Below, piece after piece: positions 54,664 to 63,808 of a DNA stretch of 64,000 nt. The notes below the pieces were generated by a model that was not told the origin of the DNA, did no database searches, and saw nothing but the letters and a program-made list of their open reading frames with translations. Numbering within the stretch: position 1 is the first letter of the stretch; each line of letters opens with the position of its first letter. The translations under genes were made by a program, and so were the position numbers. Source of the DNA: an uncultured Pelagibacteraceae bacterium (GTDB lineage: Bacteria > Pseudomonadota > Alphaproteobacteria > Pelagibacterales > Pelagibacteraceae); NCBI GenBank assembly GCA_902588585.1, contig CACIPQ010000001.1:159710-223709 (forward strand), given 5' to 3'.

Positions 54664-55566
54664 ATGAATAAAAAAATATTCTCATTAATCTGTGCAATTT
54701 CATGCTCTGTTATTTGGGGAACCTCTTTTGTGGCTCAAGATATGGGTATGGATTATATCGGACCATACACATTCGCAGCAAGTAGATTACTCTTAGGTTT
54801 TTTAGCTCTTCTTCCTTTTTTTTTTATTTTCGAATATAAAAAAGTTAAAGAAAGTAAATTAAGTTTAAAAGTTGCAGCAAGCTATTGGTTCTTAATAGGA
54901 TTTTCTTTAGCAGCGGGGAATGCCCTTCAGCAAATTTCGCTTTTGTATACTGATGTTGCAAATTCTGCAATTTTCACAATACTCTATGTAGTTATTGTGC
55001 CGATATTATCTTATTTTTTGTTTTCAAAAAAAATACACCGCTCAGTTTGGCCGTCTGTTATTCTGTGTTTAGTTGGTGGTCTATTTTTAAGTGAACTAAA
55101 CAATATAAGAGTTCGTTTTGGTGACTCGCTAGTTGTTGCTGGTGCCTTTTTTTGGGCATTGCATATAATCTATATAGCAAAGTTTATTAAAATATTTAAT
55201 TACCCAATCACTATAGCTACCTTTCAATGCTTAACAGCCTCGATAATGTCATTTATTCCGGCATTTTCTTATGAGTATATTTCTCTTCAAGTTCTTTTAA
55301 TGGAAAGCAAAGAGCTACTTTATGCTGGTGTATTATCAAGTGGAATAGCTTTTCTGCTCCAGGTATATGGACAACAAAATTTATCTCCTGCACCTGTAGC
55401 AATTATTTTTTCTTTGGAAGGCGTCTTTGGTACAATGGCTGCATGGATGATCTTAGGTCAGTACCTAAACGAATTTAAAATTTTGGGAATAGTTATAATT
55501 TTATCAGCTGTTATTTTCTCACAACTAGCACCAATGTATGATAAAAGGAAATATGGACGAAACTAA
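54664..55566 (+). CDS. EamA-family (DMT superfamily) transporter
   Basis: A 300-aa inner-membrane protein with ten helices in two EamA repeats. The first has ISCSVIWGTSFVAQDMGMDYIGPYTFAASRLLLG; the second ends in APVAIIFSLEGVFGTMAAWMILGQYL. EamA proteins export amino acids and other metabolites; the substrate is unknown. It begins directly after the E2 stop, so it may share the PDH transcript. It overlaps the next gene. Confidence 0.88.
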   Translation: MNKKIFSLICAISCSVIWGTSFVAQDMGMDYIGPYTFAASRLLLGFLALLPFFFIFEYKKVKESKLSLKVAASYWFLIGFSLAAGNALQQISLLYTDVANSAIFTILYVVIVPILSYFLFSKKIHRSVWPSVILCLVGGLFLSELNNIRVRFGDSLVVAGAFFWALHIIYIAKFIKIFNYPITIATFQCLTASIMSFIPAFSYEYISLQVLLMESKELLYAGVLSSGIAFLLQVYGQQNLSPAPVAIIFSLEGVFGTMAAWMILGQYLNEFKILGIVIILSAVIFSQLAPMYDKRKYGRN

Positions 55567-55933
55567 TTCAGGTTATTCGAAGCATGTTGGTGGATTAAAA
55601 GGAAAAAAGATTGATGACTCTAACTATGAGTATCAGACCACAGTCAAAGATATGCATCTAAACACGGCTGGAATGGCTCATGGTGGTTTTCTTACTTTTA
55701 TTGCCGATACAGGAATGGGAAATGCAGCTCACAGAGTATCTGATGGAAAGCAATGCGTAACAATTTCTCTAGAAATGAAATTTATTTCAGCAGGTAAGCC
55801 GGGAGATAATTTGATTGCTAAAGTAAAAGTTCAAAAAAAAACAAGAACTTTAGTTTTTTTAACTTGTGAAATAATTAATTCTCAAGGTGTAGTGGCTGTA
55901 ACTTCAGGAGTGTGGAAAATTCTAAAACCCTAA
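55553..55933 (+). CDS. PaaI-like hotdog thioesterase
   Basis: From the ATG at 55553, preceded by AAAGGAAAT, this is 126 aa; the track start five codons earlier lacks such a site. The hotdog motif is LNTAGMAHGGFLTFIADTGMGNAAH (HGG...D/G pattern of PaaI-like acyl-CoA thioesterases), followed by TISLEMKFISAGKPGDNLIAKV. It would hydrolyse small acyl- or aryl-CoA esters. It overlaps the DMT transporter end by 14 bases and the convergent TRAP gene by four. Confidence 0.85.
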   Translation: MDETNSGYSKHVGGLKGKKIDDSNYEYQTTVKDMHLNTAGMAHGGFLTFIADTGMGNAAHRVSDGKQCVTISLEMKFISAGKPGDNLIAKVKVQKKTRTLVFLTCEIINSQGVVAVTSGVWKILKP

Positions 55934-58275
55934 ACTGGCTTTCTTCTATAATTCAAATATCCAAAAACAAATAAAACTAAGAACGCAAATGGATAAACTA
56001 TTGCCTTATTAGGTCTATTTAAATTCTCAACTTTAAATTCTGTTATCTGATCATCAAGTGATAATCCTATTTTTTTAGCAAGACCATTCCATTTTAGATT
56101 ATCAATAACAAACTTTCCATCTTTTGAGATCACAGAAATTCCCAATTTTTCTAAATCATAATTTTCTTCAAAAGAATTCTTTGGAATAACAAAAAGTTTG
56201 TACCTTTCCCCATACTCAGTAACCCTGGTAACCTTAACACGAACTTCTTTCTCTGGTTTTAAAATTAATTCTTGGCTTTGATTCAAATCTTTAAAATTAT
56301 ATTCAGGTGTAAATTTATTTAATATGAAACCTGGCCTCAGTAAAGCAGCTGCAATAACTAGAAAAATTATAATTTCATAAATTCTAAGCTTGTTAAAAAA
56401 CCATCCCTGTGTTGCTGAAGTGAAAACGAGTATTCCCGCTAAGGATGTAAAGATAACGATTAAACCGTGCCAAATATTATCTACACCAATCAAAAGCAGT
56501 TCATGATTAAACAAAAATACAATAGGAAGAATTCCTGTTCGTAAACTGTACCAAAAAGATTGAACTCCCGTTCTTAAAGGGTCTCCCCCCGATATTGCTG
56601 CAGCCGCATAGGAAGCTAAACCGACTGGTGGCGTTATATCGGCCATTAATCCATAGTAAAATACAAATAAGTGAACTGCTATTAGTGGAAATATGTAGCC
56701 TGATGCATTTCCTACATCAACCAATACTGCTGCCATTAAAGATGCAACAACAACATAGTTAGCTGTGGTAGGAAGACCCATCCCTAAAAGCAAACACAAT
56801 ACAATTGTTAAAAGAATTAAAATAACAACATTATCTTTTGCTAAAGACTCAACTACAATAATTAAGTTTGTACTTAACCCTGTAGAACCAACTGCGCCAA
56901 CTATTACACCGGCTGTAGCAATAGCAACTCCGACTCCGACCATATTATAAGCACCTTTTTGAAAACCTGTTATTGATTCATTGAACCATTTCTTCAAAGG
57001 ATTAATAAAATCTTTATCTTTTGAACCATCAATAAGTTTTTTTATTAGATTGACTGCTAGTAAAGTAACTATTGTATAAAATATTGAGAAAGAGGCTGTA
57101 AGTCTTAAATAAACTAACAAATAAATTAAAACAAAAATTGGAATCAAAAAATGAAGACCTGAAATAAAAGTTTTACGTAAGTTTGGTATATCCTTTTCTT
57201 CCATACCTTTAAGATTTAGTTTTAGAGCCTCAAGGTGAGAAATATAAAACAAAGCTATGTAAGATATAATCGCAGGCAAAAATGCATGTTTAACTACTTC
57301 AAAATAAGTAATTCCAATAAAGCTAGCGATAATAAAGGCTGCTGCTCCCATAACGGGTGGCATTATTTGTCCATTAACTGATGCTGAAACTTCGATGGCC
57401 CCTGCTTTCTCTTTGGAGAAACCAGTTTTTTTCATTATCGGAATAGTAAATGTTCCGGTTGTAACAGTATTTGCAATGGATGAGCCTGAAATTAAACCTG
57501 TCATTCCTGATCCAAGTATTGCTGCTTTGGCAGGACCACCTCTCATTTTTCCAACCATAGCAAAGGCTAAATCTAAAAAATACTTGCCGCCTCCAGCGGT
57601 ATCTAATAGAGCTCCAAATAATACAAAAAGAAATATAAAATCTAAAGAAACACTAATTGGTATTCCAAATATAGCTTCCTGATCAAACCAATGATAACCA
57701 ACGAGCCTTTTTACTGAGAGTCCACCATGAGAAATTATATCAGGAAAATATTGTCCAAAAAAAGAAAATAATAAAAATGCTGTTGCCACTAACACAAGTG
57801 GCAAACCAATTACTCTTCTGGTGGACTCTAATAATACTAAAATTCCGAAAGATCCAATTATCAATTCAATTGGTACAACAAATTCTTTGCCTAAAAAATT
57901 TAAATCTAGATTTAATAATATTCCGCCTCTATCAACTATCTGGTCATAAAAAAAATAAATATAAATGCAGGCAGAAAATGCCAAGCATGCAAGAGCGACA
58001 TCACTAATACCTATCTTGCCTTTTTTTTTATTAAGCGGAAATATTAAAAATGCTAATAGGAGTGCAAAGCCTAGGTGAATAGCTCTTGCTGGTAATCCCT
58101 TAAAAAGACCAACGCCAAACATGAACGGAAATGGAGAGGCATACCAAAGTTGGAACAATGACCATATAATTGCTATAGCTGCTACGATCTTTAAGTGTAA
58201 TCCAGAAAGATTACGGGTTGGTGACAAATCTTCTTGAATCTTTGCGTCTATAAAACTTTCTTTTCTGTTCGTCAT
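55930..58275 (-). CDS. TRAP transporter fused permease (TAXI type, DctQM-like)
   Basis: A 781-aa permease in which the small 4TM and large 12TM TRAP subunits are fused, as usual for TAXI systems. The large domain shows GSGMTGLISGSSIANTVTTGTFTIPIMKKTGF, QIMPPVMGAAAFIIASFIG, and GLPTTANYVVVASLMAA. The C-terminal part after about residue 650 (YGERYKLFVIPKN and on) resembles the DUF3394 extension, ending in a last helix. It works with the TAXI binding protein encoded just upstream, driven by an ion gradient. The substrate is not determinable. Confidence 0.92.
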   Translation of the reverse strand: MTNRKESFIDAKIQEDLSPTRNLSGLHLKIVAAIAIIWSLFQLWYASPFPFMFGVGLFKGLPARAIHLGFALLLAFLIFPLNKKKGKIGISDVALACLAFSACIYIYFFYDQIVDRGGILLNLDLNFLGKEFVVPIELIIGSFGILVLLESTRRVIGLPLVLVATAFLLFSFFGQYFPDIISHGGLSVKRLVGYHWFDQEAIFGIPISVSLDFIFLFVLFGALLDTAGGGKYFLDLAFAMVGKMRGGPAKAAILGSGMTGLISGSSIANTVTTGTFTIPIMKKTGFSKEKAGAIEVSASVNGQIMPPVMGAAAFIIASFIGITYFEVVKHAFLPAIISYIALFYISHLEALKLNLKGMEEKDIPNLRKTFISGLHFLIPIFVLIYLLVYLRLTASFSIFYTIVTLLAVNLIKKLIDGSKDKDFINPLKKWFNESITGFQKGAYNMVGVGVAIATAGVIVGAVGSTGLSTNLIIVVESLAKDNVVILILLTIVLCLLLGMGLPTTANYVVVASLMAAVLVDVGNASGYIFPLIAVHLFVFYYGLMADITPPVGLASYAAAAISGGDPLRTGVQSFWYSLRTGILPIVFLFNHELLLIGVDNIWHGLIVIFTSLAGILVFTSATQGWFFNKLRIYEIIIFLVIAAALLRPGFILNKFTPEYNFKDLNQSQELILKPEKEVRVKVTRVTEYGERYKLFVIPKNSFEENYDLEKLGISVISKDGKFVIDNLKWNGLAKKIGLSLDDQITEFKVENLNRPNKAIVYPFAFLVLFVFGYLNYRRKPV

Positions 58276-58302
58276 AAATTCTTAGGATACTCCATTATAA
58301 AA

Positions 58303-58331
58303 AAAAGGCCCAATAAAATATTGGGCCTTTT
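58303..58331 (-). terminator. Strong hairpin between TAXI binding protein and TRAP permease genes
   Basis: A perfect 13-bp stem AAAAGGCCCAATA / TATTGGGCCTTTT with a three-base loop and a further T-run on the minus strand. Lying inside the transporter unit, it likely lets most transcripts stop after the binding-protein gene, giving the usual excess of binding protein over permease. Confidence 0.85.
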
Positions 58332-58352
58332 AATTTTAAAATGTAAGAATTA

Positions 58353-59357
58353 TTACATTAATCCAGCTTCTTTATAATATTTCAAAGCACCTGGATGTAA
58401 TGGAGCTGAAAGTCCATCTTTGATCATGTTTTTCTTTTCTAGAAAAGCAAAAGCCGGATGTTGTTTTTTGAAATCATCAAAATTTTCCATAACAGCTTTT
58501 GTTACAAGATAAACAAGTTCTTCAGATACATTAGCACCAGTTACAAATGTAGCTTTAACACCAAAAGTAGTTACATCTTTTTTCTGACCTGTGTAAGTAC
58601 CTTTAGGTATCACTGCTTTTGCATAGTAATCAGCGCCATCGATTAAACCTTGAACAGGTCCACCTGTAAGATTTATAGGCATAGCTTTTGCTGCGCAAGT
58701 AGCTGCTTCTTCCATAGCTCCGTTAGGAAATCCTACAGAGTATCCAAAAGCATCTATTTTTCCATCGCATAAAGCTTTTACTTGCTGTGAAGATGTTAAT
58801 TCAGTAGTTCCTTTGAACATACTCATATCAGCACCCATAGCTTTCATTAGCTCTTCCATTGTTCCTCTTTGACCAGAACCTGGATTTCCAATGTTAACTA
58901 CTTTGCCTTTTAGACCATCAAAGTTTTTAACTTTAGCTTTTTTTCTTGCCCAAATTTGAAAAGGTTCGTTGTGAACTGAAAAAACAGCTCTTAAATCGCC
59001 AAACTTTTTCCCTTCCCATTTGCTAGATCCATTAACTGCATGAAACTGCCAGTCAGATTGAGCAACGCCGAATTGGAATTCTCCAGCTTTGATTTGACCA
59101 ATATTATAGTTGGATCCACCAGTTGAAGGAGCGGTACATCTGTATGCTTTGTTTGTACCTTTTTTTCTTCCGTGTTCAGCACTTATTGCTTGTTTGTGTA
59201 ACATTTTACAAACAGAGTTACCTACTTGGAAATAAACTCCAGTCGGTCCACCTGTTCCTATCGTAAAGAACTCAGCAGCTTTTGCTACAGACATCATCGG
59301 TAATGATAATGCAAATAACATTGCAATAGCTGAGATTGTAGAGATTATTCTCTTCAT
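58353..59357 (-). CDS. TAXI-family TRAP solute-binding protein
   Basis: A 334-aa periplasmic protein. A clear signal peptide (RIISTISAIAMLFALSLPMM, cut near AKA-AE) is followed by the TAXI start EFFTIGTGGPTGVYFQVGN. The conserved VNIGNPGSGQRGTMEELM and VAQSDWQFHA segments form the ligand pocket. It captures a small organic acid or amino acid for the TRAP permease downstream. It has a strong AAGGGAGG ribosome-binding site, fitting high expression. Confidence 0.93.
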   Translation of the reverse strand: MKRIISTISAIAMLFALSLPMMSVAKAAEFFTIGTGGPTGVYFQVGNSVCKMLHKQAISAEHGRKKGTNKAYRCTAPSTGGSNYNIGQIKAGEFQFGVAQSDWQFHAVNGSSKWEGKKFGDLRAVFSVHNEPFQIWARKKAKVKNFDGLKGKVVNIGNPGSGQRGTMEELMKAMGADMSMFKGTTELTSSQQVKALCDGKIDAFGYSVGFPNGAMEEAATCAAKAMPINLTGGPVQGLIDGADYYAKAVIPKGTYTGQKKDVTTFGVKATFVTGANVSEELVYLVTKAVMENFDDFKKQHPAFAFLEKKNMIKDGLSAPLHPGALKYYKEAGLM

Positions 59358-59371
59358 ATTTCCTCCCTTGT

Positions 59372-59412
59372 ATTAATTGTACAATTAATGATGAAAATGT
59401 ATCAATTCATCA
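59372..59412. promoter_or_regulatory. Two inverted repeats upstream of the TAXI gene
   Basis: An 18-bp perfect palindrome ATTAATTGTACAATTAAT (59372-59389) lies 14 bases before the start codon, followed by TGATGAA...TTCATCA (59389-59395 / 59406-59412). They may be operators for the transporter or a structured 5' UTR. I could not place a confident -35/-10 pair here. Confidence 0.45.
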
Positions 59413-59465
59413 TAGGTATTGTAAAACTAAATAACTTGATTTGGACGTTTATTTTATTGCTGAAT

Positions 59466-60725
59466 CTAGAGACTTTTAGACCACTCAACCAATTTATTGG
59501 TTCCCTCTACAATATTTGGAGCATACTTTTCGATGAAGTCATCATCTAGTTTTTTACTACCATCAATATTCTTTAAGAGTAAATCTCCATCAAAGTCAGT
59601 ATAACTCAATCTAGCTAACATTCTATTTTCTTTAAATCCAAAATCTGAGCCAGGTAATAATGCAACTCCTGTTTTGTTTAAGATATCGTCACACATTTGT
59701 TGTGAAGTTTGAAATTTAGAATTTAAAAACTCTGGCATTATGTAAAAGCCACCTTGGGGAGGTGTTATTAAAACTTTATTTGATTTTAACTTATTATAAA
59801 CATAATTCCCTATTGAAAATAATATGTATCTAGTTTTATTGAGATAATCTGAATGATCTTCAGAAAATGCTTCTACAGCTGCATATTGTATAGGTGCACT
59901 AACTGCAGAAAGCGACTCGCTTGAAAGTATCTTAATCATCTCAAGAATATTTCTTAATTTACTAGGAACTGCAAAAAAACCTAGTCTCCATCCTCCCGCT
60001 CCTAGCCATTTGCTTAAACCGCTGCTTATAATAGTTCCTTCAGGATAATATTCTGATATCGAATTATACTTTTCGTCAAACTGAAGTTGGGTATATATTT
60101 CATCTGACAAAACTATAATTTTATATTTTTTTGCAACCTCGGCAATTTGTTTTAAATTTTTACAAACTGCACCAGTAGGATTATTGGGTGAGTTTAAGAA
60201 TAAAATAATGTTTTTATTTTTAATACTTTTTATTTTTGCTTCTATCTGTTCAGGTTTTGGAAACCAATTATCTTCTCTAAAAGTTTCAAGCCAATGTACT
60301 TTATTTTTAGCTATAATGGCCTGTGGTTCATAGGACACCCAGCTTCCGGTAGGGAAAATAAACTCTCCTTCAAAACCTAGCTGAAGTAAAAACATCAATT
60401 GCTTTGTTCCCGGGCCTATAATGATGTCTTCCTGTCTATAGTTGGCGTGCAAATTAACTGGTCTATTACTGTTTGAATTTTGATTTATATATTTTGCAAT
60501 TGCTTCTCTTAAATCTTTCAATCCTACGCTAGGCAAGTATTCTTTTTTATGCGCATTATTTTTTAAAGCCGAAACAATCTTTTCTGGAATTGAAAAAGGA
60601 GAGCCTCCAAAACCATAATTAAAAACTTTTTTACCATTTGCCCTTAACTCTTTACATTTTTCATTTATAGCTAAAGTCGCAGAAGGTTTTAATGATTTGA
60701 TGTGCTTCTTTGTATAATTTTGCAT
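59466..60725 (-). CDS. Class I/II PLP-dependent aminotransferase
   Basis: A 419-aa fold-type I aminotransferase. The substrate/cofactor motifs are IIIGPGTKQLMFLL, LNSPNNPTGAVCKNL, VLSDEIYTQLQF (PLP Asp/Tyr), and the Schiff-base lysine in SSGLSKWLGAGGWRLGF, with the arginine in MLARLSYTDFDG. It resembles aspartate/aromatic-type enzymes, but the amino donor cannot be fixed from sequence. It is divergent from the helicase gene with 156 bases between. Confidence 0.88.
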   Translation of the reverse strand: MQNYTKKHIKSLKPSATLAINEKCKELRANGKKVFNYGFGGSPFSIPEKIVSALKNNAHKKEYLPSVGLKDLREAIAKYINQNSNSNRPVNLHANYRQEDIIIGPGTKQLMFLLQLGFEGEFIFPTGSWVSYEPQAIIAKNKVHWLETFREDNWFPKPEQIEAKIKSIKNKNIILFLNSPNNPTGAVCKNLKQIAEVAKKYKIIVLSDEIYTQLQFDEKYNSISEYYPEGTIISSGLSKWLGAGGWRLGFFAVPSKLRNILEMIKILSSESLSAVSAPIQYAAVEAFSEDHSDYLNKTRYILFSIGNYVYNKLKSNKVLITPPQGGFYIMPEFLNSKFQTSQQMCDDILNKTGVALLPGSDFGFKENRMLARLSYTDFDGDLLLKNIDGSKKLDDDFIEKYAPNIVEGTNKLVEWSKSL

Positions 60726-60791
60726 TCTAATTTATTTAAATTTCAAACAGAGTATAGCCTACTACAAAAATAATTTATTAAAATAGAACGT

Positions 60792-60820
60792 TTGACAAAG
60801 TGATTCGGTCATGATTTAAT
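60792..60820 (+). promoter_or_regulatory. Consensus-like sigma-70 promoter for the helicase gene
   Basis: TTGACA (60792-60797), a 17-base spacer, and TTTAAT (60815-60820). Transcription would start near 60827 and leave a leader of about 55 bases before the helicase ATG. This is the best-matched conventional promoter with a normal leader in the window. Confidence 0.65.
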
Positions 60821-60881
60821 CATCTTTTGTTCTCTATTCTAATCTACATGTAGTGTTTAAAAAAAATGATAGCACAACCTA

Positions 60882-63350
60882 ATGAACAACGTAGAAAATA
60901 AAATCATCGCAATATTAGGTCCAACAAATACTGGAAAAACTTATATGGCCATCGAAAAAATGTTGGAATTTAACTCTGGTATATTTGGTCTGCCTTTAAG
61001 ACTTCTGGCTAGAGAAGTTTATGACAAATGTGTCAAAAAAATTGGCTCAGAAAAAGTTGCCTTAATCACTGGTGAAGAAAAAATAATACCTAATTCAGCT
61101 CAATTCTTTATATGTACTGTTGAATCTATGCCAAAAAATAAGGTTGTAGATTTTGTTGCTGTAGATGAAATTCAAATGTGTGGTGACAGAGAAAGGGGCC
61201 ATATTTTCACGGACAGACTACTAAATTTTAGAGGTGAGGTTCTTACTATGTTTTTAGGCTCTCAAATTATGCAAAATATCATCTCTGGTCTTGTTGAAAA
61301 TGTAGAATTCATAAAACAAGAACGTTTTTCAAAATTATCTTTTAATGGTTCTAAAAAAATTTCTAGACTAAATAGAAAAAGTGCGCTTATCGCATTCTCA
61401 ATAGAAGAAGTTTATGCCTTGGCAGAGTTAGTGCGAAGACAAAAGGGAGGTTCGGCTGTAATAATGGGTTCATTAAGTCCAAAAACTAGAAATTCCCAGG
61501 TAGAGTTGTATCAATCAGGCGATGTTGATTATCTTGTTGCAACAGACGCAATAGGAATGGGAATAAATATGGACATAGAACAAATAAGTTTTTCAAATCT
61601 GAGAAAGTTTGATGGAAAAAAAATAAGAAGGTTAAGAATTACTGAAATTTCACAAATAGCAGGAAGGGCTGGCAGATATAAAAATGATGGCTACTTTGGG
61701 TTAACTGGAGACTGTGAAAACTTGGAACCTGACGAAATAGATAGAATAGAAAAACATAAGTTGGATGATATGAGGTTTCTATATTGGAGAAATTCTAATT
61801 TAGACTTTAAAGACCCTGAAAGTTTAATAAGATCCCTTGAAAGAAAATCTGGTAATAAAAACTTATTAAGAATTGCTGAGTCGGTTGATGAAAATATATT
61901 AAGACATCTAACTAGGGATAAAAAAATTAAATTTGCATCAGAAAATCTAGAACTATTATGGGAATGTTGCCAAGTTCCTGATTTTCAAAAAAAAGCTTTC
62001 ACCCACATAGATGTGGTAACAAAAGTTTTTAATTTTCTTACTACTAAAAAAAAACGTATTCCAAATGATTATATGAAAAATCAATTAAAAGGTTTGGATA
62101 AATATCATGGAAATATTGATATGATCTCAAATAAAATTTCGGATGTAAGAACTTGGTCGTACGTAGCGAATAAAAAAAATTGGGTTGAAAATTCTGATTA
62201 CTGGATAGAAGCAAGTAAAAATATCGAAGATTTTTTATCTGAAAGATTGCACCAAGAACTAACTAAAAGTTTTATAGATAAAAGAATAAGTGTTCTGTCA
62301 AGGGGACTTAAGCAGGATATAAAACTTGATACCAATATTAGTGAAAATGATGATGTAATAATTAACAAACAACTGATTGGGAAATTGAAAGGACTTAGGT
62401 TGAATTTAGAGTTTACTACAGGAACACTAGATACAGATATAAAGTCACTAAAAAAGGCCGCGAGACAGGGAATAGCCGATGAGTTAATAAAAAGGGCACA
62501 AGATATAATTGATAAAAAAGAGCTTGAACTTAAAGATGACTATAAAATTTATTGGAAAGATAGTCCGATAGCAAAAATTAAAAAAGGAAGAAATTATTTA
62601 TCGCCTGAAATAGAAGTTATTGCTGACGAAGCTTTGGAAATTGGAATGAAAGAAGTTTTATTGTCTTCTTTAAATAATTGGATAAGAGACCTAATATCCG
62701 AACAGCTAAGTGATTTGATTAATTTAATTAAACTGGAAAATAAAAATCAATATCTAAGAGCTCTAGCCTACCAACTATATGAGGGAAATGGAGTTCTAAA
62801 AAGAAATGAAGTTAAAGACATTATCAATGCAATTTCAAAGGAAGAAAGAAAACAATTTAGAAAATTAGGTATTAAAATTGGTCGATACCATATATTTTTA
62901 ATAAAAATGTTAAAACCTAAAGCAGTTAATTTAAGAATTACATTATGGAAGTTTTTTAATGGTATTTTAAAAACTGATGAAATTCCAAAATCTGGTTTAA
63001 ATTTTCTAGTTGATAATGAAAAAAAATTTAATTCTAAATTTCTTCTTTTATGTGGTTTTGAAAAGTTTAAAAATTTCTATGTAAGAGTTGATATATTGGA
63101 AAAGCTTTTCTTAAAAATTATAGAAAATACTAAAGAGGGAAAGTTTCAAATAACGTCTGAAATGATGAACCTTTTGGGGTCTTCTAAAGAAAATTTCTAC
63201 CAGCTATTAGAGCTTATGAATTATAAAAGAGAAAATAATAAAAAAGATATATTTTTCTATATTGGTGATAGAAAAGAAAGAAAAAAGAGTAAATTTTTTA
63301 ACAAAAAAGATAGTCCCTTTAAAAAATTAACAGCTCTAAATATTAAATGA
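60882..63350 (+). CDS. Suv3-like RNA helicase (superfamily 2)
   Basis: An 822-aa helicase of the mitochondrial Suv3 type common in Alphaproteobacteria. Motif I is ILGPTNTGKTYMAIEKM near residue 12. The LPLRLLAREVYDK and ITGEEKIIP segments follow. Motif II is FVAVDEIQMCGDRERG (DEIQ variant), and motifs V/VI are ATDAIGMGINMDIEQ and EISQIAGRAGRYK. The remaining 450 residues are helical with a charged C-terminus. In mitochondria Suv3 works with a 3' exoribonuclease; a degradosome role here is an inference. It overlaps the TerB-like gene. Confidence 0.9.
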   Translation: MNNVENKIIAILGPTNTGKTYMAIEKMLEFNSGIFGLPLRLLAREVYDKCVKKIGSEKVALITGEEKIIPNSAQFFICTVESMPKNKVVDFVAVDEIQMCGDRERGHIFTDRLLNFRGEVLTMFLGSQIMQNIISGLVENVEFIKQERFSKLSFNGSKKISRLNRKSALIAFSIEEVYALAELVRRQKGGSAVIMGSLSPKTRNSQVELYQSGDVDYLVATDAIGMGINMDIEQISFSNLRKFDGKKIRRLRITEISQIAGRAGRYKNDGYFGLTGDCENLEPDEIDRIEKHKLDDMRFLYWRNSNLDFKDPESLIRSLERKSGNKNLLRIAESVDENILRHLTRDKKIKFASENLELLWECCQVPDFQKKAFTHIDVVTKVFNFLTTKKKRIPNDYMKNQLKGLDKYHGNIDMISNKISDVRTWSYVANKKNWVENSDYWIEASKNIEDFLSERLHQELTKSFIDKRISVLSRGLKQDIKLDTNISENDDVIINKQLIGKLKGLRLNLEFTTGTLDTDIKSLKKAARQGIADELIKRAQDIIDKKELELKDDYKIYWKDSPIAKIKKGRNYLSPEIEVIADEALEIGMKEVLLSSLNNWIRDLISEQLSDLINLIKLENKNQYLRALAYQLYEGNGVLKRNEVKDIINAISKEERKQFRKLGIKIGRYHIFLIKMLKPKAVNLRITLWKFFNGILKTDEIPKSGLNFLVDNEKKFNSKFLLLCGFEKFKNFYVRVDILEKLFLKIIENTKEGKFQITSEMMNLLGSSKENFYQLLELMNYKRENNKKDIFFYIGDRKERKKSKFFNKKDSPFKKLTALNIK

Positions 63351-63808
63351 TTTTAAATTTACTTAAAAAAGACAATAAAAATAAAACTGATAATGAAAAT
63401 GTTAGTTTGGTAAGACTGGTTGCCCTATTGATACATGCTGCAAAAATTGATGAAAACTATTCTGAAAGAGAAAAAAAAATAATTATGGAATTTGTGGTAA
63501 TGTCATCAGAAAATGATAAAAACCAAAAAGAAGTTGTGGATTTGTTAAAAAAAGCAGAAGATTATGAAAATAATTCAAATCAGATTTTAGAATATACTAG
63601 AGAGGTAAAAAAAATGAGCTTAAATACAAAAAAATTGGTTTTAGAATTTTTGTGGAAAATTATTTTATCAGATGATAAATCGGATGTTTATGAAAGCAAT
63701 TTAATGAGACGAATTTGTGGATTGCTATATGTGCCAGATAAATTAAGTGGAGAAATAAAATTAAATATATTAAAAGGAAAAAGTCATGACGTATATCGTA
63801 AAGGATGA
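63347..63808 (+). CDS. TerB-like (tellurite-resistance superfamily) protein
   Basis: A 153-aa helical protein. [29 protein letters not shown] near residue 20 and the later [27 protein letters not shown] repeat the acidic helical pattern of TerB, where Asp/Glu clusters bind metal. Known members are linked to tellurite resistance or stress, but in Alphaproteobacteria this small version often sits by fdxA and its role is unknown. It overlaps the helicase end by four bases and the ferredoxin start by 23. Confidence 0.8.
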   Translation: MILNLLKKDNKNKTDNENVSLVRLVALLIHAAKIDENYSEREKKIIMEFVVMSSENDKNQKEVVDLLKKAEDYENNSNQILEYTREVKKMSLNTKKLVLEFLWKIILSDDKSDVYESNLMRRICGLLYVPDKLSGEIKLNILKGKSHDVYRKG

